Below, one piece after another: positions 1 to 6,462 of a stretch of DNA of 10,404 nucleotides. Position 1 is the first letter of the stretch, and the number at the start of each line of letters is the position of its first letter. The notes below the pieces were generated by a model. It was not told the origin of the DNA. It ran no database searches and was given only the letters and a program-made list of their open reading frames with translations. The position numbers and the translations under genes are program-made. The stretch is from positions 1-10,404 of the forward strand of contig DAOVAK010000051.1 of NCBI GenBank assembly GCA_030671095.1, read 5' to 3'. The stretch comes from Deltaproteobacteria bacterium (lineage in GTDB: Bacteria; Desulfobacterota; DSM-4660; Desulfatiglandales; HGW-15).

Positions 1-1164
1 TCTTGCTTTCAGCGTTGCGCTGGCCTGGACTGCATCAATTCTGTATACGCTATAACATACGAAACGGATCAAAAATTTGGCACCCCGTACCATCAGCGTT
101 TTGTTGACTTTATGAGATATGTTCAGACCAATGATCTTGTGACTGCCGCTTGCATGACAGACTCTAAAGGAGACCGAAGCCTTCCTCCGTCAAAACAAGA
201 AGATAAAGATCAGTATCTGCATATTGTGGAGGAGAAAAAAGGGGGTATCGTGGTGCGAGGGGCGAAACTTCATATTACAGGTGCCGTTAACTCGCACGAA
301 TTGGTCGTCGTTCCCACCCGGGCCCTCAAAGAGGAAGATAAGGATTATGCCGTCTCCTTTGCCGTGCCGGCAGAGACAAAGGGTGTCACTTTTGTATATG
401 GCCGTCAGCCATCTGACACCAGGAAGCTTGAAGCGCTTCGATCGGATGTTGGCAATCTGTTTTATGGGGGTTGTGAGGCCATGATCGTATTTGACGACGT
501 CTTTGTTCCAGAGGAGAGGATATTTATGAAGGGGGAATATCCCATGGCTGGTCGACTCGTGGAACTCTTTGCAGCACACCATCGGGCCAGCTACGGGGGT
601 TGCAAGGTGGGGGTTGGCGACGTACTGATCGGTGCTACGGCCGGCATTGCTGAAGCCATGGGAATCGAAAATGCCGCCCATTACAAAGACAAGCTGGCAG
701 AGATGGTTCACCTGAATGAGACCTTACATGCAGGCGCATTGGCCAGCGCCGCGAGAGGTTATCAGACGCCTAGTGGCTCTTACGCGGTCGACCCCCTTCT
801 TGCCAACGTGTGTAAACTCAACATCACCCGTTTTCCTTTTGAAATATCCAGATTGGCTCAGGACATTGCCGGAGGCATTCTGGTTACCATGCCTTCGCTG
901 GAAGACCAGGAAAATCCGGACGTGGGGCCCTATTTGAAGAAGTATCTGGTGGGGAAATCAGGGGTGAGCGGCGAAAAACGCATGCGGCTGTTACGACTCA
1001 TGGAGAACATCACGTTGGGTACGGGCGCAGTCTCCTATCTGACGGAATCCATCCACGGGGCAGGGTCCCCGCAGGCCCAAAAAATCATGATCCCCCGATT
1101 TTGTGACATTGAAGCGACCAAATCCTATGCGTACCAGCTCTGCGGGATTGATAATCTGAAGTGA
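1..1164 (+). CDS. abfD: 4-hydroxybutyryl-CoA dehydratase / vinylacetyl-CoA delta-isomerase (5' end outside window)
   Basis: The enzyme dehydrates 4-hydroxybutyryl-CoA to crotonyl-CoA by a radical mechanism using FAD and a [4Fe-4S] cluster, and isomerises vinylacetyl-CoA; it is cytosolic and oxygen-sensitive. The reading frame is open from base 1, so the ATG at 112 is internal and the true start lies upstream. About 387 residues are visible; the family is about 490 long. All four expected cluster ligands are present: CFQRC at visible codons 2-6 (Cys99 and Cys103 of the Clostridium aminobutyricum enzyme) and the His and Cys of HRASYGGC at codons 194 and 201 (His292 and Cys299). Other family motifs are YVQTNDLV, MTDSKGDRS, GIVVRGAK, KDYAVSFAVP, YGRQ and, near the C-terminus, TESIHGAGSPQAQ with the conserved Glu. 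It belongs to the 4-hydroxyphenylacetate 3-hydroxylase/acyl-CoA dehydrogenase-like fold. The intact ligand set argues for an active enzyme in 4-aminobutyrate, succinate semialdehyde or 4-hydroxybutyrate metabolism. The frame ends normally with TGA at 1162-1164. Confidence 0.94.
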   Translation, partial: SCFQRCAGLDCINSVYAITYETDQKFGTPYHQRFVDFMRYVQTNDLVTAACMTDSKGDRSLPPSKQEDKDQYLHIVEEKKGGIVVRGAKLHITGAVNSHELVVVPTRALKEEDKDYAVSFAVPAETKGVTFVYGRQPSDTRKLEALRSDVGNLFYGGCEAMIVFDDVFVPEERIFMKGEYPMAGRLVELFAAHHRASYGGCKVGVGDVLIGATAGIAEAMGIENAAHYKDKLAEMVHLNETLHAGALASAARGYQTPSGSYAVDPLLANVCKLNITRFPFEISRLAQDIAGGILVTMPSLEDQENPDVGPYLKKYLVGKSGVSGEKRMRLLRLMENITLGTGAVSYLTESIHGAGSPQAQKIMIPRFCDIEATKSYAYQLCGIDNLK

Positions 1165-1238
1165 AGCACCCCGCGCCCCCGCTGAAACGGGATCTCCACT
1201 TCGTTCCGACAAGCCGCGGGGCAACCTGCTGCGCCGAA

Positions 1239-1255
1239 GTAGCCGTTTCGGCTAC
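1239..1255. repeat. Short perfect hairpin (7-bp stem, TTT loop)
   Basis: GTAGCCG at 1239-1245 and CGGCTAC at 1249-1255 form a perfect 7-bp inverted repeat around a TTT loop. It lies 75 bases past the dehydratase stop, between two convergent genes. It has no clear T-tract, so it is not a classic intrinsic terminator, but it may still protect or end transcripts. Confidence 0.6.
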
Positions 1256-1282
1256 GAAGGTCGAGTCCGCGCGCCCGTCCTC

Positions 1283-1345
1283 TCCATCCTCCGCAGTAGC
1301 TTGTGCTACGGAGGACGGACGCAGTAGCCTGCTACGGAGGATGGA
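1283..1345. repeat. Nested inverted/direct repeat element in convergent intergenic gap
   Basis: TCCATCCTCCG at 1283-1293 pairs perfectly with CGGAGGATGGA at 1335-1345 (11 bp). Inside lie two imperfect direct copies of a GCAGTAGC...GCTACGGAGGA unit, at 1293-1315 and 1321-1341. Each copy can fold on its own GTAGC/GCTAC arms. The first copy can also pair with the left outer arm (TCCTCCG with CGGAGGA). The element is therefore a small cluster of alternative hairpins, of the kind scattered as intergenic repeats in some genomes. It separates the 3' ends of the dehydratase and cyclase genes and could terminate or insulate both. The rest of 1165-1396 holds no convincing gene. Confidence 0.65.
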
Positions 1346-1396
1346 AAGGCGAGTGAGCGTCTCGAAGGCATCCCCAGGACGAAATCTCTTCCGTTC

Positions 1397-3169
1397 TCAA
1401 TTCAGCCCCGCCTTGCGTAGGTCCTCATGTTGCTGTTCCAAGTGTGAGGGGTTTTTGTAATAGCTATATTGCCGGTCCCACTCGAGGGAAAAATTGGGAA
1501 ATAACCGGAGCAGCCCAGCTGCTGCTTCACGGGCCTCCCGTTCTCGGCCCAGCCTGATATAATTTATGGTTAGAATGAGCTGACATGGCCATAGAAATTC
1601 GTCTTCTCCACGGCTCTGGGAGAGGTTGAGGTACTTTTCGGCCAATTCAATGGCCTCCTCATGCCTACCAACGTAGTAGTCGCACATGGCAAGTTCAACG
1701 AGATACCAGGGCGGATAACTAGGTTGGAGGCGCAGCGCCTTCCTGGCCATAGCGACGGCTTGCTCGAATCTTCCCGCAAAACGCAGGATATGGGCCATGA
1801 CTGCATGAACATCGGCATCATTAGGACCCAAGGCAACGGCCCTCTCTCCTTTGGCTATAGCCAGGTCGTGCTGCCTTTGGTACAGATGGATGCCCGCTAG
1901 CAGCGCATGAACATCAGGAATAGAGTCATCCAAAGCCTCCGCCTTTTGGGCAATTGAATAAGCCTGTTTAAATGATTCCTCTCGAGATTCAACCCATCCA
2001 AATCTCGCGTCGAACCAGTAGGTCCAAGCCAGAAGTAGGTATGGGGCGGGGTACTTGTCGTCCAATTCAATGGCTTCCTTTGCTGCCTGCCGAGACAGCA
2101 CGACGGCTTCTTTACTGATGCCGGAAAGGGTAAAAAACTTACGCGCCTGCAAATACTTTATGTAGGCTTCGAAGTTGTCCGTTCCTTTTCCGTACACACG
2201 GGCTTGCTGCCCCTCGGTCAGCTCCACTTGCAAGGCCGTTAAGATCTTCATCGTAATTTCGTCTTGCAAGGCAAAAATGTCACCCAAATCACGGTCATAG
2301 CGCTCCGCCCACAGGTGAAGTCCTGTGACGGCATCCACCAGCTGGGCTGTGATTCGTACCCGGTTTCCAGCCTTACGCACACTGCCTTCCAGGATGTACC
2401 GTACGCCTAGCTCCTCACTGACCACCTGGGCCTTTACAGGCGTGCCCTTGTAAGTGAACGAAGAGTTGCGAGCTATTACAAACATCTGTGGAATCTTCGA
2501 GAGCCCGGTAATGATCTCCTCGGATATGCCGTCACTGAAATACTCCTGCTCAGGATCGCCGCTCATGTTAACAAAAGATAATACCGCTATGGACGGCTTG
2601 TCGGGCAATTCGAATCCCTTGGTTATCTTTGGCCCAGTAACTTGAGGCTCTGTCAAGATCCTATACACGCTTACTGGCTCTGCGATGTTCTTAACGGTGT
2701 GCTCTCCAAGAAATTCATATTCCAAGTTCAATTTATTCTTCACTTCATCAAATGCTTTCTTTGAGATGCATATGCCTCCGCCTTCAGACAACCCTTCTAG
2801 CCGCGCTGCAACATTGACGCCCTCTCCGTAGATGCGATCTTCATCCTCAACCACATCACCAAGGTTGAGGCCAATTCGAAATTCCATCTTGCGATTTTCG
2901 TGTAAATCAGCGTTTTTTATTCTAAGCTCCTCTTGTACCTTGACCGCACATTCCACAGCATCCACGACACTGGCAAATTCAGCCAAGATGTTATCCCCTG
3001 GGGAGTCAACAACCCGACCTCGATATTGCTGGATGAGTTTAGACATGAGTTCCCGGTATTCCTTCAAAGTACGAATAGTCGTCAGTTCATCTTCTCCAAT
3101 GAGCCGACTGTAGCCCACGACATCCGCACTGAGGACGGCGGTCAGCTTACGTTTGACGCGCTCCTCCAT
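1397..3169 (-). CDS. Class III adenylate/guanylate cyclase with TolB/FlgO-like and TPR domains
   Basis: Predicted signalling protein of 590 residues from ATG 3169. Residues 7-172 form a class III nucleotide cyclase domain: ADVVGYS has the first metal Asp (D16), SPGDN the second (D59), and NVAAR gives the Asn/Arg pair for catalysis (N119, R123), so the site looks intact. Residues about 189-312 (PDKPSIAVLSF, FVIARNSSF, GSVRKAGNRVRITAQL, HLWAERYDRDL) match the TolB/FlgO-like module usual in this family. Residues about 325-580 are helical TPR-like repeats. No membrane segment or signal peptide is seen, so the protein is likely cytosolic. The product (cAMP or cGMP) cannot be told from sequence. 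The start at 3169 is preferred because GGAGGTGAT, an excellent Shine-Dalgarno, ends 7 bases upstream and conserved cyclase sequence begins just after (MEERVKRKLTAVLSADVVG). The frame stays open to another ATG at 3271, itself with a GGAG six bases upstream, which would give 624 residues. Confidence 0.9.
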   Translation of the reverse strand: MEERVKRKLTAVLSADVVGYSRLIGEDELTTIRTLKEYRELMSKLIQQYRGRVVDSPGDNILAEFASVVDAVECAVKVQEELRIKNADLHENRKMEFRIGLNLGDVVEDEDRIYGEGVNVAARLEGLSEGGGICISKKAFDEVKNKLNLEYEFLGEHTVKNIAEPVSVYRILTEPQVTGPKITKGFELPDKPSIAVLSFVNMSGDPEQEYFSDGISEEIITGLSKIPQMFVIARNSSFTYKGTPVKAQVVSEELGVRYILEGSVRKAGNRVRITAQLVDAVTGLHLWAERYDRDLGDIFALQDEITMKILTALQVELTEGQQARVYGKGTDNFEAYIKYLQARKFFTLSGISKEAVVLSRQAAKEAIELDDKYPAPYLLLAWTYWFDARFGWVESREESFKQAYSIAQKAEALDDSIPDVHALLAGIHLYQRQHDLAIAKGERAVALGPNDADVHAVMAHILRFAGRFEQAVAMARKALRLQPSYPPWYLVELAMCDYYVGRHEEAIELAEKYLNLSQSRGEDEFLWPCQLILTINYIRLGREREAREAAAGLLRLFPNFSLEWDRQYSYYKNPSHLEQQHEDLRKAGLN

Positions 3170-3196
3170 TAACGCCATCACCTCCCCAAATAGAAA

Positions 3197-3231
3197 AGCC
3201 TCCGAAGGGATCCGGAGATCCCCAGGAGGCT
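3197..3231 (-). terminator. Terminator-like hairpin in the cyclase leader (possible attenuator)
   Basis: On the minus strand a two-tier stem forms. The outer 7 bp pair AGCCTCC with GGAGGCT (3225-3231 with 3197-3203), the inner 6 bp pair GGGATC with GATCCC (3217-3222 with 3207-3212), and the loop is four bases. It is followed directly by TTTTCTATTT, then the GGAGGTGAT ribosome binding site. A GC-rich stem plus T-rich tail about 10 bases before a Shine-Dalgarno is the layout of a leader attenuator. If translation starts at 3271, ribosomes would cross and melt this hairpin. No ligand or regulator is identifiable. Confidence 0.5.
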
Positions 3232-3525
3232 CTGTTCTCTCTACCCTCTGGCAAGTTTTCTCATATCTCACTCCAGAAGGTCAGGGTTATGCTGTTGGGT
3301 TGATTTGGTGCCAGATTTATTGAGAGTTCGCAGGATAGCCTTTTTTCGCGAGAATGTCCATATCTTGTATGCACTTAAAATAACTAAATATTTAATGTTC
3401 CTCTTATAACGTGGGCAAAACAAGAGGCCCGAAATTTTTGCGTATCCTGCTTCTCATCTACAACGCACCACTTCATTGCCACCCGACAATTTCGGCAAGA
3501 GACTGAAAAGGTCAGGAATCAGGAA

Positions 3526-3543
3526 TGTGGCGAAAATGCCACA
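3526..3543. promoter_or_regulatory. Palindromic candidate enhancer-binding site
   Basis: TGTGGC-N6-GCCACA is a perfect 6+6 inverted repeat. Its centre lies about 100 bases upstream of the sigma-54 -24 element and about 123 bases upstream of the predicted transcript start. That is the usual distance for the dimer site of a sigma-54 activator. The assignment rests on symmetry and placement only; the activator is unknown and is not encoded in this window. Confidence 0.45.
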
Positions 3544-3630
3544 CAAAACGCTGGGCTAAAATGAAGCCAACACCTCAGCTATCAATGCAACTATCTGATT
3601 TTTAATCCTTATTAGTCGTCATGGTTTCTG

Positions 3631-3648
3631 CTGGTACGCATATTGCTT
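3631..3648 (+). promoter_or_regulatory. Sigma-54 (RpoN) promoter, -24/-12 type
   Basis: CTGGTACGCATATTGCTT fits the sigma-54 consensus (YTGGYRYR-N4-TTGCW) at every constrained position. GG at 3633-3634 and GC at 3645-3646 have the required spacing of 12 bases. Transcription should start near 3658 and read right, into the 25-codon ORF at 3768. Such promoters need an ATP-driven enhancer-binding protein, and a palindrome lies at a fitting distance upstream. Confidence 0.7.
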
Positions 3649-3767
3649 TAATAGTCCTCAAAAGATCAATTCCGACCAGGGCAGGAGATGAGAAGAGCGC
3701 CCGCTAAAGATGGCTCTATGGTCTTAAAACGGTGAAAGGTTCTAACATCTGGAACAAGGAGAATCCC

Positions 3768-3845
3768 ATGAAGAACAACCTTATCAACTTTTCATTGTTT
3801 TTAATGATAATATTTTTGGTCATAACATTATCTTCTAGGATGTGA
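3768..3845 (+). CDS. Small hydrophobic membrane peptide, 25 aa (hypothetical)
   Basis: ATG at 3768 is preceded by AAGGAG with a six-base spacer, a very good ribosome binding site, and the ORF ends with TGA at 3843-3845. The peptide begins MKNN, has an uninterrupted hydrophobic stretch over residues 5-21 (LINFSLFLMIIFLVITL) with no charge, and ends SSRM. This is the layout of a single-pass small membrane protein. It lies about 110 bases downstream of the predicted sigma-54 transcript start. It could be a stress or metabolic small protein, a type I toxin-like peptide, or the surviving signal-peptide end of a broken secreted protein. It is not recognised as a known family. The stretch is clearly more AT-rich than the flanking genes. 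Confidence 0.45.
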   Translation: MKNNLINFSLFLMIIFLVITLSSRM

Positions 3846-3861
3846 TTTAGTCCCATGATAG

Positions 3862-3966
3862 TGGGAGAGGGAGGTTGATTCGAGAGAGGAGATATTTCGG
3901 GTATTCAAGAGATTTGGCCTTGATTTCGAGATTGCTGACATTCTCGATCAAGTCTATCAGGGGTGA
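3862..3966 (+). pseudogene. Possible gene relic without a start codon
   Basis: One frame reads for 34 codons after an in-frame TAG and before TGA. Its composition is protein-like: REEIFRVFKRFG followed by LDFEIADILDQVYQG. No ATG, GTG or TTG is available in frame. Just downstream a second frame (about 3957-4046; GVINAHLARMVRRDFLEL) also reads like protein and overlaps the 3' end of the CBS gene on the other strand. Together they could be decayed remains of a small gene downstream of the sigma-54 promoter, or chance open frames. Family not recognised. Confidence 0.2.
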
Positions 3967-4042
3967 TAAACGCTCATCTTGCCCGGATGGTGAGGCGGGA
4001 TTTTCTTGAACTTCACCATTTAAGACATGCGAAAGGCAAGAC

Positions 4043-4651
4043 CTAGGCTGTAGAAGAGATCACCTTGAAGCCAGCCTCCTGGAGAGCACTGGCAATAGCC
4101 TCCACATCGCACTTTTCTAATCGAAAGAAATATGTGCGATTTTCTCCAAAATCTTTTCCTGAAATCCCTACACTTATCACTTCCCCTCCCTTGCTTCTGA
4201 TGAGCCCTGAGACAAGCTCGAAGGCCTCGGGATCATCCCCCAGAACCACATCTATTCTTGAGCTGGATTTCAAGAGACCCATCAACTCGATGAATGCCTC
4301 CACGAGATCGGCCACGGTGAGGATACCCACAACTTGGCCGTAATCATCCACTACGGGAAGGCCTCCTATCTTGCGATAATATATGAGTTTGGCGGCATCC
4401 TCTATTTCTGTATCCGGCGTAACGGTCAAGGGCTCAGTGATCATAACCCCCTGAATGGTGAGATCCTCGACCAGGGTAGCCAGGAATACCTCTCGCAAGT
4501 CACTCTCTGTCACAAGCCCAATGAGTCTTTGATTTTCCACCACAGGCAAGTGCCGGATGGAATGCTCCCTCATCAGCTCCACGCAATCTTGAACCCTCTG
4601 ATCCAGCGTGACAACAATCGGGTCTTTAACCATCCATTCTGCAACTTTCAT
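4043..4651 (-). CDS. CBS-CBS-ACT domain protein (AcuB-like)
   Basis: A soluble regulatory protein of 202 residues. Two CBS motifs form one Bateman module: residues 7-58, with GLVTESDL at 45-52, and 68-123, with GILTVADL at 109-116. Both carry the G-x-x-T-x-x-D pattern whose Asp usually binds the ribose of an adenine nucleotide. Residues about 131-201 (RIDVVLGDDPEAF to EAGFKVISS) look like an ACT-type domain. The order CBS-CBS-ACT and the length match the AcuB group linked to acetoin/acetyl metabolism. The gene starts 42 bases after the acyl-CoA synthetase gene on the same strand, so they are probably co-transcribed. A role as an AMP/ATP or small-molecule sensor for that enzyme is inference. 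A GGGGGTG lies 7 bases before the ATG at 4651. Confidence 0.87.
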   Translation of the reverse strand: MKVAEWMVKDPIVVTLDQRVQDCVELMREHSIRHLPVVENQRLIGLVTESDLREVFLATLVEDLTIQGVMITEPLTVTPDTEIEDAAKLIYYRKIGGLPVVDDYGQVVGILTVADLVEAFIELMGLLKSSSRIDVVLGDDPEAFELVSGLIRSKGGEVISVGISGKDFGENRTYFFRLEKCDVEAIASALQEAGFKVISSTA

Positions 4652-4693
4652 TTCTCACACCCCCAGACACCTTACCTGATTAATCCGGTTTAT

Positions 4694-6145
4694 TCAAGGA
4701 TTAGGGTCGGCGTCAGTCCCCAGATTTCCTGCTCTTATCCGGGCGTATTGCAAGGCCAGGCCCAGGGCCTTGATGGCACTCTCAGGGTCATTGAACACGG
4801 GGAACCCCAGGTTTTCTAGACGCTCTGCCGTATCACGGACAAGCCGCTTGTCTGGTCCGTAAACCCAGCTCACAAGGGGTTTCTGGTACTGGTCTTTCAC
4901 GTCCTCGTAGGCCTTAATATACGATTCTATACTCATTCCGGTTGAGTCTGCCCACAAGACATTAAACAGTGCGTCCACATTCTCATCCGCCATGACCGAC
5001 TTAAGGATCTTACGGTAAAGGGACAAGAAATCCTTGACGACCGGGGCCATTGGCCCGATATCCACGGGCATCACGCCCAATCCTGGAAAAATCCCATTGA
5101 GTATTTCGCTTGTTTTCGGACTTAAACGGGTGACAGCCAGGCCATATTTTGTCCCTTTGTCGATAGCCAGCACACCCACCCCACCCGTATAACTGATAAT
5201 ACCCAACCGATTCCCTCGTGGCAGGGGTTGCATGGCAAAAATTTTGGGTAACTCGAAAAGCGCATTAAATTCTCCAAGACGCAAAATGCCCCCTTGGCTG
5301 CAGGCCGCTTCAAAGATCTTATCATCAACAGCCATGGAGCCGGTGTGAGATTCTGATGCCTTTGCCCCCTCCTGTGTCCTTCCCGATTTCAAAATGAGAA
5401 TGGGCTTTTGGGCGCTCACCCTTTTGCAGATCTCAAGAAACCTTCGTCCGTCTCGGATGCTTTCCAGGTACATGCTGATCACGCTGGTTTTCGGGTCCTT
5501 TTCCAGGTATTCCAGCATATCGCACTCGTCCAGATCGCATTTATTTCCAAAATCGCAGATCTTGCTTACCCCGAAACCCAAGTCGGGATAGGGAAACGCC
5601 TGCGGGTTGCTCATTCCTGTCTGGGAACATATGGCGACCGGGCCCGCCTTGAGTTTATAGTATCCCGCTTCATACGGGCAGGGATTGAGTCCATTGGAGG
5701 TATTCACAATGCCTGCGGTGTTGGGACCGATTATTCTAATGCCCCGCTCCCGTGCAAATTCCACGATTTCATTTTGCAGACGAGCACCCTCTTGGTCCCT
5801 TTCAGCAAAACCGTCAGACACTAAAATGACTGCCTTGATGGCCTTCTCCGCACATTCTTTCAACACCTGGGGAACAGCCCGCGCATTGATCATGATAAGA
5901 GCCAGGTCTATGTCTGCGCCAACCTCCTTGATAGAAGGATAAACCCGCAAGCCATGGACCACCCCATTTGCGGGGTTGATGGGATAGATCTCCCCGCTAT
6001 AGCCCGCATTCAGCAGGGACTTTATGACCACATAACCGCCAAAGAGTCCCTCCTTGAGTGATCCAATGACAGCAATGCTGCGGGGCTCAAAAAATAAAGA
6101 GGGGTCAGTCTTTGCAACATCCTTATTCGAAGCCGTTTTTCCCAT
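4694..6145 (-). CDS. Acyl-CoA synthetase (NDP-forming), alpha subunit with CoA-binding domain
   Basis: Alpha subunit of an ADP-forming acetyl/acyl-CoA synthetase, which converts acyl-CoA + ADP + Pi to acid + ATP + CoA through a phosphohistidine. The 483 residues match the alpha subunit in length. A Rossmann CoA-binding domain spans about 15-145 (FFEPRSIAVIGS, YPINPA, IIGPNTAGIVN). A succinyl-CoA ligase-like domain spans about 167-300, with GNKCDLDECDMLEYL at 200-214 and the phosphohistidine motif SESHTGSMA (H267). A third flavodoxin-like domain covers about 312-465 (YTGGVGVLAIDKG). The usual GPNCLG is GPNTAG here. No ATP-grasp (beta) domain is fused or adjacent, so nucleotide binding must come from a subunit encoded elsewhere. 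First gene of a two-gene operon with the CBS-ACT protein. The ribosome binding site before ATG 6145 is weak (GAGAGA). Confidence 0.9.
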   Translation of the reverse strand: MGKTASNKDVAKTDPSLFFEPRSIAVIGSLKEGLFGGYVVIKSLLNAGYSGEIYPINPANGVVHGLRVYPSIKEVGADIDLALIMINARAVPQVLKECAEKAIKAVILVSDGFAERDQEGARLQNEIVEFARERGIRIIGPNTAGIVNTSNGLNPCPYEAGYYKLKAGPVAICSQTGMSNPQAFPYPDLGFGVSKICDFGNKCDLDECDMLEYLEKDPKTSVISMYLESIRDGRRFLEICKRVSAQKPILILKSGRTQEGAKASESHTGSMAVDDKIFEAACSQGGILRLGEFNALFELPKIFAMQPLPRGNRLGIISYTGGVGVLAIDKGTKYGLAVTRLSPKTSEILNGIFPGLGVMPVDIGPMAPVVKDFLSLYRKILKSVMADENVDALFNVLWADSTGMSIESYIKAYEDVKDQYQKPLVSWVYGPDKRLVRDTAERLENLGFPVFNDPESAIKALGLALQYARIRAGNLGTDADPNP

Positions 6146-6380
6146 CTAGATCTCTCTGTCGGTCACGAGCAAGCCCCCAACCCTTAGGAGGCGCTAGCAT
6201 TGGTGTAGAAGGTCGGTATAATATTCCTTGTCAATATCCAGGAAGATCAGGTCAAGATGTGTATCTCTTAACATAATGCGTTGGTCATCGAAACATAAAT
6301 CCTCTTTATGAAAGGCGAAATTGAGCCGTGCCAACGCTCGTCGACCCACCACAACTACCGAATTTTACTGTGTTTTTTCA
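6146..6380. other. Divergent intergenic region, no gene found
   Basis: This is most of the 317-base gap between the divergent acyl-CoA synthetase and HEAT-protein genes. No ORF with a valid start and ribosome binding site was found. An AGGAGG at 6186-6191 is followed only by an ATT. A minus-strand TTGACA near 6231-6236 lacks a properly spaced -10, so the promoter of the acyl-CoA synthetase operon remains unassigned. Confidence 0.5.
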
Positions 6381-6409
6381 TTGACATATAGCCCGATATA
6401 TCCTATCCT
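6381..6409 (+). promoter_or_regulatory. Sigma-70 type promoter for the HEAT/HD-GYP operon
   Basis: A perfect -35 TTGACA (6381-6386) is separated by exactly 17 bases from TATCCT (6404-6409), which keeps the key T-A-T...T positions of the -10 box. Transcription should start near 6416, giving a leader of about 47 bases before the ATG at 6463. This suggests housekeeping expression. Confidence 0.65.
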
Positions 6410-6462
6410 ATCTATGTCGTATACGAGTACGTTTCGCATCCTTTTTACTTAACAATTTAACA

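Noticed and set aside
112..114. ATG as the start of the dehydratase gene
   Set aside because: The frame is open to base 1 and the upstream codons encode the conserved cluster-binding CFQRC motif, so this Met is internal.
190..711. Long minus-strand open frame (173 codons) inside the dehydratase gene
   Set aside because: It is antisense to a strongly conserved enzyme and shows no domain or composition typical of a protein.
3688..3735. 15-codon ORF in the leader of the predicted sigma-54 transcript
   Set aside because: The ribosome binding site is mediocre (AGGG), the peptide is very short and basic, and nothing separates it from chance.
3851..3866. TCCCA-N6-TGGGA hairpin just after the 25-codon ORF as a terminator
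   Set aside because: The stem is only 5 bp and no T-tract follows it.
3987..4019. ATGGTGA/TCACCAT inverted repeat after the CBS gene as a terminator
   Set aside because: 7-bp arms with a 19-base loop and no T-tract on the relevant strand; likely too weak.
6186..6263. AGGAGG followed by a short open frame in the divergent gap
   Set aside because: The only codon at suitable spacing is ATT, the frame is about 22 codons, and nothing else supports translation.
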